Assembly (NCBI RefSeq): GCF_000264995.1
Contig: NW_006767433.1
Coordinates: 1,044,577-1,108,576, forward strand
Direction of reading: 5' to 3'
Length of the DNA: 64,000 nucleotides
Source of the DNA: Punctularia strigosozonata HHB-11173 SS5
Lineage: Eukaryota > Basidiomycota > Agaricomycetes > Corticiales > Punctulariaceae
This document shows positions 11,304-22,588 of this stretch, piece by piece (the first letter of the stretch is position 1; every line of letters starts with the position of its first letter). The notes beneath the pieces were generated by a model, which was not told where the DNA came from, made no database searches, and saw nothing but the letters and a program-made list of their open reading frames with translations. The position numbers and the translations under genes were made by a program.

Positions 11304-13712
11304 ATGTCTGGACGCAAGCTGCGGAAGAAGGCGACTACAAGGACAGCTGACCATGCTGGCTCAGGCATGGACTCGACTCAGAACATCGCGCACACAAGGT
11401 CTACAGGTCGACGGGGCAAGAATTCGGGAGACAGCAATCCAACACTCACGGCCATCCTCACCCCTGCGCAGAAGGCTGCGCGAACACGAGCAGCAAATCG
11501 GGCAGCCAGAGAACATATTGCCGATGGTAAGCCTGAAATGCATCACCTCCCAGCCATATTCTGATACTCTTTCACAGCCGTTCTGCCCAACGCAGTTGAT
11601 GATGTACCAGCCATGGCTCGCAAGCGGCCGGAAACTGGGTCAGAAACCAGTGCACCGTCGACCGACATGCCAGCGGCAAAGCGTGTTCGCAATGGTCAGT
11701 ACACCCTGTCATATCTTTGTGCATTGCTCATGCTTGAGTGGTGAGCAGATCGCCGTCCTCCACGCACCGCAATTCGTGACAACCCTGAGCATGATGCAGC
11801 TCAGGAGGTTATGGACCGCATGGCACTACATCCTCCTAGCCAGCCATCAGACACCGAAGGTAAGCTTATTGAATGCATGTTTCATTCATACTTAATACTA
11901 CATGCATCTAGATGAAGACAATCACAGCCAGAAGACGGATGGCGAAGAGTCAGAGACCGAATTGGAGGAGGACCCAGTGACTGACCTGATGGGACAGTCT
12001 GGTCGTCGCAATCTCCGACGCCAGCTTGCTCTTGAGGTATGTAGTGGATTATGGTGTACCTTATGGTGTACACGTCCCTTTCTGACTGCGCTTTGTTTTG
12101 TAGGAGATATCATGGGCCTCCGATAAACATCATGCTGTCCTGCAACCCGTCATCGCCCTCCAGTCCCGGTCAGCGGACTTGGCTGTTCCGTCTCCATCTC
12201 ACTCGCCTGCAAGCTCGAACAGGACCCCTTCGCTCAGTTCATCGTCTTCGCAGACACCGGAATTGCCGTTTACGCATTTCATCGATCCCGTTCTCCTCGA
12301 ACAGTCCGAATCCGGTGCATCATCACCAGCACCAAACTCCTCATCATCCTGCATCTCGCAAGCGTCCACCCGTCGTCCATCCGCAAACATCCGGGCATCA
12401 GCCCGTGCAGCTTCGGCCACGCCTCAAGTAGCACACATGGCGGGTACATCACTCTTGCCACCACGATCGGTTTCTATGCCTTCCGCGGCCTCGATATCAT
12501 CCGCTCCCCCTCCAGTTACCAGTACCTTTGTGTCGTCGACATCGGCTGCGGTCGCGGTTACCAGTCCCGGGCCTGGAGTGGTAGCGGTGGATAGGGTGCG
12601 GTTCTCTGCGGAGTCTCAGACCTTCAATGCTGGATGGCCCGACTGTACGTGGATCGAAGTACCGAAGAAGGGCAAGACTATCCTAATCACAGCTCAGCCT
12701 CAACATATACACAAGCTCCTCAACGATGCAACATACTATACTCACCTTTTCATGTGCTTTCACGATGCATTTCCTGACCACGATGCTCGCGCAGAGCTTC
12801 TTCAACGTGCGGTCAAGGCCGCCGTGGAGAAACTGCAAGCGTCAGTTCGGGACCCTTTTCTCCATCGTCTAGAAGCCCAGCCAACGTTCGCTGAGTACAT
12901 GATGTCTTCGGTGAGCTTGGTACACAGTGTATGAAAGGATGCTTATCATTCCTCATGAAGCCTCTGGGTCGCATCGGCATTCTTCGATCTGACATCAAGC
13001 AGTCGTGCGAAGCCGCTGTAGTCGGTCATTACGGACTGGTGTCGGGGTGCATGGAGCGCGTCATGGCCGAGCTCGACAAGGACAAGTACATCTATGCACG
13101 ATCTCCCACTGTACGTACGTCTGTGCTACCGTCTGACCGATCTCACATGCTTGTCTAGAATGCGCGGCTCAAAGACCGGCCATTCCAACATCCCTGCATC
13201 ATCGATCAACTCAGGACCCATTTCTTCGCGCATAGCCCTCGCAAGGGTCGCCCTCTCACCCAACGCTTCAACGATAATTTCATCTCAAGTGTCACCTGGG
13301 ACGCTCGGAAGGAAATCCCGGCTCCTATGCTTGCCCTTATTGCAACTGCTGTCAGTGATCCGTGCCATGCCTCGCATTCAAGCTCACCTCGGCCTCGTAG
13401 ATATACGCAGCCATACGCGAGTGGGAGACCGGTGAATGCGTTACCGAAGACTTCACGGCCGACACGTACATGGACGTTTACAGCTCACACATGCTCACCC
13501 TTGCGGACATCAAGCAGGCATCGGAGCGGGCATATCATGGGATGATGGCAGGGTTATACGAGGCTGCTTCGTGAGTACAGTCATGTTGTTCACAAAGCCT
13601 TGATTATAGAACAAAAACTTCAGAAACACTGCTCCGAAACCGCGCCGAACGCAAGCCATCACAAGCAGGATCCAAGATATCGATCTCGAAGGAATGGCTT
13701 CGTAGTATGTAG
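11304..13712 (+). CDS. DUF6532-like transposon-associated protein
   Basis: Nine exons (11304-11526, 11578-11694, 11749-11869, 11912-12036, 12114-12910, 12961-13110, 13159-13350, 13401-13570, 13610-13712) give 665 residues. The N-terminal half is basic then acidic and strongly Ser/Pro/Ala-rich, hence probably disordered. The C-terminal half (about residues 390-630) carries the fold: S-D-I-K-Q-S-C-E-A-A-V-V-G-H-Y-G, then R-P-F-Q-H-P-C-I-I-D, then I-P-A-P-M-L-A-L-I-A-T-A and R-E-W-E-T-G. I recognise this as the DUF6532-type domain common in agaricomycete repeats. Its biochemical role is unknown; DNA binding or a transposition accessory role would be a guess. The acceptor used at 12960 (AAG) is weak, so that junction is less certain. 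Divergent from the transposase. Confidence 0.7.
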
Positions 13713-15545
13713 TATCGTGTTCGTCGCATTGATACCCGCATTCTGGTCCCACTCTTTTGTGCTCGTTTCCGTTTCGTTGATATCAGTTTGCCTATGCGTA
13801 GCTAGCTCCGTATAATGTCGTACACGCGGATCTAATGTCATCGGACGTGACCTCATCTTCGACGAACCATGCGCTAATCGCAGCTCACTGAGCATCTGAT
13901 CGAGTGCTAATCGCGACGAACTTAGTGACGATTCTCAGAGCCCGGTTTCCTCGCCCCCGATGGTTGGTTCGGTCTTAGACGAGCGCTTGCGCTTAATTGG
14001 CAGATAGCTTGAACGCATAAGAGGGGGTGGGTGTATAATGCTGCCAAGGTCTCCAAGCCTCTAGATTCGTACTAATTGTAACTCATTAGGCCGGGGCGAA
14101 AGTCCTGATGTATACAACAGGGTATCCTAGGCAAAGCGGGGCGGGCCGCGCAATGGGACCAAGCCAAGACCATCCAAGTGCCTCAGGGCGGCGTGAGTAT
14201 TCGTGGGTTATCCTGGCGGGTCCAAAAATAGCTTTGCGCAGCGGCAAAGAAAGACTCGGGGGAACCCGCTCGTACTCGTCCTGAGCACACGCAATATTAC
14301 ATGAGAGACCTCCGCCAAGACGAAGACACCCATGCATGTGAACCGCAGAGGTAGCGGTACTGAGCGTCGCGAGCTCGCTGTGGATGCGCGTTGCCTGACA
14401 AGGATGTCCTAAGTGTTTGCAGTAGGCTAGTTTGCTACCAAGAACCTCTCTCCAAAGGATGTCTCCCCGCCGGAACATCGATGAGGATGTTATCGGCTTG
14501 AGCTCCGATGATGCTGCACGGCTTCCTTTCGAAGCTAGGCGTGGAGACCATGCTTGGGTATGGTTTCCTGTACGCGGGCAGTGCACCGCAATTCGTTAGC
14601 CCCGTTGAGTAAACACGTATGGACGGGTGGAGTGTGCTATGAATCGTTCATAATGGCGAACCAGGCCTAAATCGGGTACGTTTTCGGGCCGAGTCGAGGC
14701 TCCCCAGGAAAAGATATATCGACCTTCAAGGTCCGGTCGATGTCAGTTGCTTCCGCATACTGTGCACGAATAAGCCTCCACAATGGCGTCACAGGTGAAT
14801 CGTCGGTGTGAAACGAGCTTGAGACACCTCCACCGTCAAGTTCTAATAAAGCATGAGGTATACCTACCATTCAGTAGTGATGTGGTGTCTGACCTTGATC
14901 AGCAGCACCCTACGCATCTGTAGGGTTCAAGTCCGTAAAGAACCAAATCCTCTGAACACGACTTTGCTGAAAGGGCAGTATGTTACGTGCATGAATCATC
15001 AGAGGGATTGAATATTGTAGACGGTGCATAGCAGCCATTACGCACCGTAGCATTAGTCAGATCACCATACGCTGCAACTGATGTGCAGGAAAAGATCAAC
15101 AAGATTCCCAGAGATGTAGAGGTCGAATTACAGCGTGATCAACCCCTGCATGTCGAACGGAAGAAATCTGTTCGAGGTGACGGAGTCCTTCTCTGGCCAA
15201 ACAAAATCGTACGGGAGCCCTCATGCGCAGCCCTACAGCACAAGGAGCGTCGAACGAACACCGTCGGCTGGCAGTTACTGTGAGTTCTATGTAGGTGGAT
15301 AGGTACTGCACGCTTGAAGCCAGCGAGGCCCCTTACAGTCCCCCACGCACACGTGGCATTCAATGCACTGACATTTAGTGACGCGAAGGTCGCGCATGTC
15401 GGGCATCGCTTGCCCGTGCGGCGTGCATCAATTCATCCGAGGCAGCACTGTTCTCAACGGATATCCGACGGTGCAGAATACCGATTATATTATACCGACA
15501 TTGTGTAATAATACATTGCAAGATGCGCCGCGATCAGGTGTTCTA
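13713..15545. other. Intergenic stretch, no supported gene
   Basis: Several short frames on both strands, none with a domain or a convincing exon chain. A lone B-box-like sequence near 14925 has no tRNA fold around it. One end of the Plavaka element probably lies here, but no boundary is visible. Confidence 0.5.
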
Positions 15546-16028
15546 TTACTTCTTCACCTCGTTCTTAAAGTCTTCTTTTGCAACCCGTGCGCCAGCCGCG
15601 GCCTGACAAGGTGGTTAGAGTTACTGACGATGGCGAAATCTCTGGAGACCGACCTGGTTGGCTTTCTGACCAACGAGATCAGCATCTTCCTTCGCTCCTT
15701 GTTTAGCCTGCTCCGTCTTTACACCTGCAGGTTGTGTTCGTCAACGAGATGAACGCTACTATGCCATGCATCACGTACCCAACGTCTCTTTAGTTGCTTG
15801 AGTCGCCTTCTCTCCCTTCTCAATGCCAGCTGCCAACGTTTGTCCTACCTTGATATTGACCTGATATGTCTTTAGTACCCAGGCCTGCGCTCCTCAGGTA
15901 CGGACACGTACATCTTTGGCGGTCTTCTTGACCTTCTCCGCTGCAGATTCAGCCGCCGCCGGCGTGTAGTGGAAAGCGCGGGCGGCCGAGAGAGCGGGGA
16001 TGCGAGCGGTGATTGCGGTGCGAAACAT
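15546..16028 (-). CDS. Small LEA-like mitochondrial protein
   Basis: Four exons (15912-16028, 15779-15860, 15654-15724, 15546-15602) splice in phase into 108 residues. Residues 1-23 are rich in Arg, Ala and Ser without acids and fit a mitochondrial presequence (M-F-R-T-A-I-T-A-R-I-P). The rest is a Lys/Glu/Ala/Thr-rich amphipathic helix with K-x-x-A and A-x-x-T-K-E-T repeats, ending A-K-E-D-F-K-N-E-V-K-K, typical of group-3 LEA-like small proteins. Such proteins are thought to protect membranes or proteins under drying or stress; that role is inference. The gene is too fragmented by introns to show as an ORF, so it is easily missed. No neighbour within 2 kb suggests a shared function. Confidence 0.75.
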
Positions 16029-18563
16029 CGTGAATACAGGGATGCGCGTTGAAGATGAGTTAATGTGTATGCAGTGGTGGTATAAGTATAAGATGAGGGC
16101 CCTGGTGGTGCGTTGTCCAATTTCATGGGCGCTTTATGAGGAGAGCAGGAGGAGAGGCGCAACCAACGCGTGACGTCATCGATGTCATTTCGGACCCCTC
16201 TGTAGTCCCGAACCCCTAGCTCCTCGTGCGACTCTTTCTGCGGTACAGCTTATATTTCGCCTACTGTCGTCGACGATCGAGGAGAGCTCAAGCGCTCACG
16301 AGCACTAAGCAGATAATGCGCAAGAGCTTTCCACGTACGCGGGTTTGCTCGCGCTCCGCAAAGGGGCGTGAAACGATGATACGCTTGGGGCTCCGGGAGT
16401 CAGGGTCGACTGAAGCATTCTACGGTGCTGTGGACCGAATGACTAACGTCGTGGTCTGATCGTTAGTACACATAGCGTTCAGACTGACATCTTCCATACG
16501 ATTAAGTCTTCAGGACACATTGTTACTCAACTCGGAGGTCCAAACACTTGCGTGAATATACACTGCTGAAGGGTGTCAGAGCAAAATCACAGAATCCGTA
16601 AATGTAGCATGAACGTCCATACATATCCTAGTTATGCCGCTAACCCTCCTCGGCGGAGTCTGCCCTTGTAATTTCCGGACAAGAATGTATGGTCGCATGT
16701 TCATCACGTTGTCTACTTGGCGCGGACGGTTGTGCCATTTCTGAAGGCCCAGGAGATGCCATGTTCTACACTGCATGGACGGAGTTAGTTGCTGCAGTAT
16801 GGAAGGTAGACGGAAGTAGCTCGCCTCAGTAATGCAAGACATACGAGCACCTAAATGTGCTCGTACGCCCACGCAGCGCCTCACTGACCTATACAGAACA
16901 CCGCGAACTGCCCTCATTCCTGCGGACGTAGATCCTGTGAAGACGTGGGTATTCGTTCCCCTGCCTAGGATTGCCCTAACGCGGAGAGTACCACAGATGC
17001 GGTGTGGGACCAGTCTGTGAATCTGGGACCTAAAATAGGAAATGTCGTTCTCCGACTAAACGACCTCCGCAAGACCTCCAATACAAACCGGTGTACGATC
17101 AAGCGCCGCACCTCATCGTGTAAGGGCGGTCGACTCTCGGGAAGGGCCTGATAGCCCTGCATGGATATCGTTTCATCAATGCCGAGATCGTCCGCTGCGC
17201 AATGAACGGGGGTATGGGTATATTTCGACTACGCGCCAGAGGCCGCATTCCCGATTCTAGTGGAACTGCGTTGATACGAGGCCGCCCGGACCATGGTGCT
17301 TATTGGACGGTCGATAGGATGATAGATGGTATAGAACGCCTGAAGAAACTACGTTTTGCCACATCATCAACACCAACTTCATTAGAAGATCCGCGAGCGG
17401 CTTACCACGGTGTCGTTATGTCTCCCAGAACCTGTCCTGCGGTAGCATCCAATATCTGGGCTCGACATTCTCTGGGCGTACCACACGCCCGGTGCGACTA
17501 TCTCGATCCCTGTCAACTGCGAGGCAGTCTCCGAAGTGCTTGGGCGTTGCCTTGCCCAGGAAGACAGGCCCAGTCGTATCTATTCTTGCAGCGGGCTTGG
17601 CGCCGCTTCCGACGATCCAAATTCTTTCTCGCACCCTTCCTTCCAGGCTGCGGACAACCTGAAGACGAGAGTCTTGGTGGACATTGGTAGTTTCCTTGGC
17701 CAGGCGATTCGCAAGGCGCCGCTGCGCGTCGGAATCGGAGATTTGTATATAAAATGGGCGGCGTCTGCGATGTTATCTGCATAAACAGCTCTCCTCGAAC
17801 CCCGGATCTGCACCACATAATCACCCGCACTTACTGGACCACCCGCACCATCCGCAATCAACATGTTCTCCTGGACAACTACCAAGGTACGGCAAGTTGT
17901 CCACGTGTAAATAATCCGCGATTGACGGCCCGTACACAATCCAGCGCAACTCCACCGCATCGTATCACCGCCGAGCTTCGAGTTGTTACTCTCGGTATAC
18001 GAGCGAGCCTCGACCAGAACTGCAGCATCTTCGTTTGGAGATAAACCGGGTAAGGATCCATTGTGCGCCTTGTTGAAACGCTGGGCTCACCAATACTTAG
18101 ACGCTCGCGACGCCTCCCTATCAGCCGTCTTCGCTGAGTCTGGAGAGCACCACTGGCCCAGTAAGATAGCCTTGTTGTACATCACTGATTACGACGTAAC
18201 ATCCGTCAGGCACTTCTATTAGACGAGGATGATTGGTCTGCATGGGGACCACCACCTCGCCGACGCCAGAGGAGGAGGCTCTTTTAGGGTGTCTATGTTT
18301 ATACCCATCTCGGTTCAGTCATATTGTATCAGAATAGCATACTGCGGACCTATAGACTGTACGGCGACGCCACCCTGTATTGGGCGACTTATGAAACCCA
18401 AACGGAATCATCCTAGCTTCGAGATAGTTATTATATCTAAGCAAGCAACGTCAGCGTCGAGTTCTCCGAGTTTCCTCATACACCAAACTATGCAGGACTC
18501 ACCACGATGCGTCTGTGGCCATCCCCAGGGCATAGTTTAGGGTAAGATAGATTGTATCCGGAT
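16029..18563. other. Intergenic stretch with undefined ORFs
   Basis: Open frames up to about 160 codons occur on both strands. Near 17580-17900 both strands read coding-like at once (minus: G-D-Y-V-V-Q-I-R-G-S-R-R-A-V-Y-A-D-N; plus: L-V-D-I-G-S-F-L-G-Q-A-I), so at most one is real. I could not connect either into a gene or recognise a domain. Confidence 0.35.
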
Positions 18564-19349
18564 TCAGAGAGCCTGTTGCGGTTCCCTATGCCACAATCCA
18601 AGAGAGTCGGCCTCGGCCTCCACCTCAGCAATAGCTTCCGCCACTTCCCCGCCCCCGCGTAAATCCATAGGCACGGTGTCCCTCCCATAGACCCTGCCGA
18701 ACAACTGCGCCAATGCCACCATCTCATCGTCCACGCGCACCGGCGCCCCAACAGCCCCTTCTATCGACCCCGCCTTCACATCCGCCAGCCCACAAGCCAC
18801 GACTGTATTGAACCATGCCAACGGCTCATCTGTAACGTTGATAGAGAACCCGTGGGACGTGAGACGATGCCGTACTTGCACCCCGATGCTAGCCATCTTC
18901 GTCTTCCCATCGCCCGCAAAGACGCCTGTATGTTCACTCGGCACGGCTTGTATACCATGACGCTCCTTCAAGAACATCTTCAACATGTTCTGCATGTTGC
19001 ATATATAGTCGTGAACGCGCATGGAGGGCTTCCAGCGACTGAGGTCAATCAAGGGGTAACCGATGATCTGACCTGGGCCGTGATACGTGAGCTGGCCGCC
19101 ACGGTTCGTGGCCTCGAAGTCTGCGCCCATTCCCGTCAAGCGCGCCCTCTCCATCGACAACTCCTCCTCGGTCTGTCGGCGTCCCGCGGTGAACACAGGC
19201 CGGTGCTGCAGAAGCAGAAGCACATCTTGGTGCGAATTGCTGATAGAGCGAAGGTCCAGCTGTAGCCGATGTATTCGTTCCTGAAGAGCTAGTGTCCGAG
19301 CATAGGGCAATGGGCTGCGAAAGCAATGGTAGAATATGGGTTGAACCAT
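18564..19349 (-). CDS. LIP2: Lipoyl(octanoyl) transferase
   Basis: Intronless, 261 residues. LipB-type enzymes move the octanoyl group from mitochondrial acyl carrier protein to a lysine of lipoate-dependent proteins (H protein, E2 subunits), the first step of lipoate synthesis. The family signature R-G-G-Q-L-T-Y-H-G-P-G lies at residues 83-93. G-D-G-K-T-K-M-A-S-I-G (147-157) gives the conserved lysine at 151, and A-C-G-L gives the catalytic cysteine at 186. Length fits the family. The frame is open for about 20 codons upstream without another ATG before a stop, so this start is the only AUG; the basic N-terminal extension of some fungal homologues is absent. Isolated between two gene-poor stretches. 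Confidence 0.92.
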   Translation of the reverse strand: MVQPIFYHCFRSPLPYARTLALQERIHRLQLDLRSISNSHQDVLLLLQHRPVFTAGRRQTEEELSMERARLTGMGADFEATNRGGQLTYHGPGQIIGYPLIDLSRWKPSMRVHDYICNMQNMLKMFLKERHGIQAVPSEHTGVFAGDGKTKMASIGVQVRHRLTSHGFSINVTDEPLAWFNTVVACGLADVKAGSIEGAVGAPVRVDDEMVALAQLFGRVYGRDTVPMDLRGGGEVAEAIAEVEAEADSLGLWHREPQQAL

Positions 19350-19683
19350 GAGGCGCGCTGGCAGAAGACGGGCGAAGCTTTGAAGTCGATCGCGTCCATC
19401 TGACTAAACGGAGTCAGCGGAAGTCCTTCAGCTCCGCAGGTCTAAATGCACAATGACCGTGGGACCCTGCTGTGTGATGAAGTAACTTTGATGAACTGAT
19501 CCATTCTAATCGGTGGCTTCACTTTATCACTGAGTGAGCTATTAACTCAGGAAGTTCATGCGTAGCCGGGCAGAGCAAAACGAGGCGCGGCTACAGGCAA
19601 AGGACAGATAATAATGATACATGTCAAGAGGTATCCTCGTGTATAGTGGTCGCAGTTTCGTCCAACAACAAGAGCATCGTTGT

Positions 19684-19897
19684 TCAGTACTTGGAGCGGG
19701 TCTTGCGCTTCCGCCTTGAAGGTGGTCCCCAGGCTTGATCGTCGTCATCGAGCATCTCAGCCTGAGTTCGCTCGTCAACAGATTGAACACTGCGGGGAAC
19801 GAGAAGAGCTTACCACATAATGACCGTCATGGCTTGCTGCAGTATCCTGTTCCTGAATACTAGTCATGCGTGATGAAGGTGTCTGATAGTAATTCAT
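19684..19897 (-). CDS. Last two exons, copy 5 of the repeated unknown family
   Basis: Minus strand. A Ser/Thr/Gln-rich exon (readable from 19897, ending at 19814 with H-D-G-H-Y-V) is joined by a 52-nt intron (GTAAGC to AACTCAG, 19762-19813) in phase 0 to a 26-codon last exon (19684-19761): A-E-M-L-D-D-D-D-Q-A-W-G-P-P then an Arg/Lys-rich tail and TGA. Possible upstream exons lie around 20162-20460 (V-R-Y-S-A-K-L-V-L-G-C-A...S-S-R-S-V-S-S-M-S-G-D) and 20740-21100, same strand, but I could not join them. The intron phase and position before A-E-M-L-D match all other copies. Function unknown. Confidence 0.5.
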
Positions 19898-22588
19898 TGG
19901 TCGCTGTCGACAAAGATAGACGAAACGTGACAATCGTACGCACCGTCAACCCCGCCAGTTGAATGACCTGCGATTCTGCGGTGCTAATGGTGGATACAGA
20001 AGTAGCGACAGAGGGTGTGAGGCTCTGTCTTTTTGAGCGCTAATAGGAGGATCAATATCGCTCGGATGACGACGAGCAGAGCGGCTCCCTCACCTTAGAA
20101 CCGAGAGACAGCCTCGATTTACTGAAGTTCGGAAAAGATAATATTGAGGGCATGGCTGGTATCAAGCAGAATGTCGTGAATGATAATCAGAGTCGTACAG
20201 CTGAGCCCTCTGGATAACACGAGGGAGGAGGGACCGTCGACTGCGCTGGCAGGTGCTTTTATAGCTACCATCCCGATCTGGCCACCCAAAGTCTCCAAGA
20301 CTATCGCCGGACATAGAGCTCACTGAGCGGGACGAGCTCCGAGAAGCGCAGCCCAATACGAGCTTCGCGCTATATCTGACTGCAGAAGCTGGCTCCTCCC
20401 GGAACACCGGAGGCTTGGTGAGCCGCCGCCTTCATTGCCCATGGTCATCCATTTCGCGGAGCAAGAGAATCATCCTGACCAGCTGACCTTTCATAGCGCA
20501 CCCATTGCGTAACAGCTGGCGCTGAGCCCTCCGCTGTTCGCCTTATATGGCAACCAGTTCTCGTCCCGCATCGCCTTACAGCGGAATGGGGATTGACGCG
20601 CAGTGCATGAGCATGGAAAACTGGAAGAGGTCAAGATGACGCCAGCTCTAGCAGACAGAAGTAAGCGTGCCGCGTTTCGCTATCGGGACACAATCATCGG
20701 GAAGGTTTCCGCGGCCGTACGAGTCGGTGTAACTGTTGTCTTTCATCTGTACAAATCGCAGAAGAGTCCCGTGATCGCTGGCGGTCCGTGATTGTCCTGC
20801 TGCATAATATGTGGAAGGGCAAAGGCATTTGACCAAAGCAGACCTTGAGAAATCGAGTTGAGAGCGCTGGTAACCTCGTTGTGCGCAGCGGTGAGTGCTG
20901 TGCCCGACTGAGAAACCGCAGGAGCGTCGGCGCTGGTCCGTGGGAAAACGCCAAATCTCTTTATCGTTGACGATGCCGGCGATGACCAGCATCTTAGTCC
21001 AGTGCCACCCTCCAATGAAGCCAAGTCAACGGAGTTTGAGGCACATCCGACGGTGCTGTTATAGACGGATTTGGTAAGCGCGCCCTGTCCATACTTCAAA
21101 AAATCCTATCACTACTGAGGCATCGTATTCCAGGCAATGACAAACCTGCTACGGGGAATGCACAGAGAGTGCACATGATAATGCCTCACCATATCATGCC
21201 TTTGACAGAATTCACGCAAAGGCTTGCTCAGCTGAGACAAAATTGCTTCGGTTCCTCTGGCCTAACCGCCGGATATGGCAACGAGGATCGTGCAGCAAAA
21301 TCTTCCAACGTCGAACAGGTTACTCTTGCTTCCAAACCACCGTCACATGAGAACATCAACCCCTGGCTTACTCTATGGAACGCCCGGTTGGTGCGACCGT
21401 CAAGACGGACGAAGCATCGCATATACTTCGTCTGGGAACATACATCCCCTACAGGACACCGCAAGGGCGCACTGAAGCCCGGAAGCGACGCCTTACTCGG
21501 TCGATGCACGATCATGGCACAATGCGTCACTGGGTACTTCATTCTCAACCTTACCTGCCGATATCCCTGATATCAAAGCCAGCTGCTATTCCTGCTCTGT
21601 GCATCGAATGCCCGACGGGATACCAAATGCACGGCTCGCAAGCGGGATGCGCCCTTTGCCTACGGCAGTATCCTCATGGCACCAGCAAGCCCGGCGGGAG
21701 AGGATGCATGAACCTCGTGGACATCGGGCCCGCTCGTCAACGAATAGCCGGAGCAGTGTTCAAACAACTCGGGCAGTCATTGCAGTCGAAGCAGCAATGA
21801 AGCTCCTGGCGCGACCTAAACATATTGCGTTCCAGCGGCGTTCGGATAAGAGCTGGGTACACACAACTTCCGCCCAGGCATAAGGCTTACTTCTAGATCC
21901 TGCTCACACCACGTTGTTCGCAATCGTTGTGTAGGTACTTGGCCGCGGATCCAGGCACAGCTGACGACGTTTGGGAGTCCACTCGAGCGAGGTTGCGCTG
22001 CCTCTCTTCTCTACTTCCTTCGCAACACTCCTTCGAGCGCTGATTGATCTGGCCATGCAGGTGGCCGTCATAGAACATGAACTGTTGAGTGCGTCGTGCC
22101 ATACGTGGATGCTCCGAGGACTTGCACGCATGAACTCTGCTCAAACTCGACCACTCTGGACTGCTGATCGGCTGTTCTGGGCGCTTGTCCGATACGCAAT
22201 GGCATGCGGCTCATAGGCTCTTCTGTCTAAGTGTAGCGTCGACTAAAGAAAGCCTTACCAAGGCATCGATGCACCCCACGGTCGAGTTTGTTCCCGTCAA
22301 GAATCGGTACCGAGGAGTCGTCATTGTGCAACAACTGACCCATCGTGGTGCCTAGCCACACTTCCTTTCCTTCACGTATGTTAGTAGTAGTAGGGCGCAG
22401 GGCAAGCTTGCCAGATGATGTTCACCATATTTGCACCTATGATGCGCACGATATCTATTCAATTCGACGAGATATGAGATGCTGTTTATGCTACATTTAT
22501 GCTGTGACGGAGCAGAGTGACAAAGCAGAGAAAGCAAAAATGCGACCGTGTCCTGTTCGCCGCGCCCGCTAAGAACATTCCCGACACC
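19898..22588. other. Stretch with possible upstream exons of copy 5, otherwise undefined
   Basis: Minus-strand segments at 20162-20407 and 20743-21099 look protein-like (the second contains G-T-A-L-T-A-A-H-N-E-V-T-S-A-L-N), and plus-strand frames at 21169-21880 and 21971-22216 are also open. No domain recognised and no continuous model possible. Confidence 0.3.

Larger units (their letters stand above)
7691..13712. mobile_element. Plavaka-type (KDZ) DNA transposon with two divergent genes
   Basis: The block holds a Plavaka-type transposase on the minus strand and a DUF6532-like gene on the plus strand, start codons 234 bp apart. Both have complete, in-phase exon chains without stops, so the copy looks young. 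I searched both flanks by eye for terminal inverted repeats and found none I trust, so these limits are only the outer stop codons. That both genes belong to one element is inferred from their arrangement and from the frequent presence of DUF6532-type genes in agaricomycete repeats. Confidence 0.65.

Noticed and set aside
14880-14960. tRNA-like B box (GGTTCAAGTCC) near 14925
   Set aside because: No A box at the right distance and no cloverleaf could be folded; the T-arm stem does not pair.
17580-17960. Minus-strand ORF reading Y-V-V-Q-I-R-G-S-R-R-A-V-Y-A-D-N
   Set aside because: Looks protein-like, but the opposite strand is equally open, no domain is recognised and no exon chain could be built.
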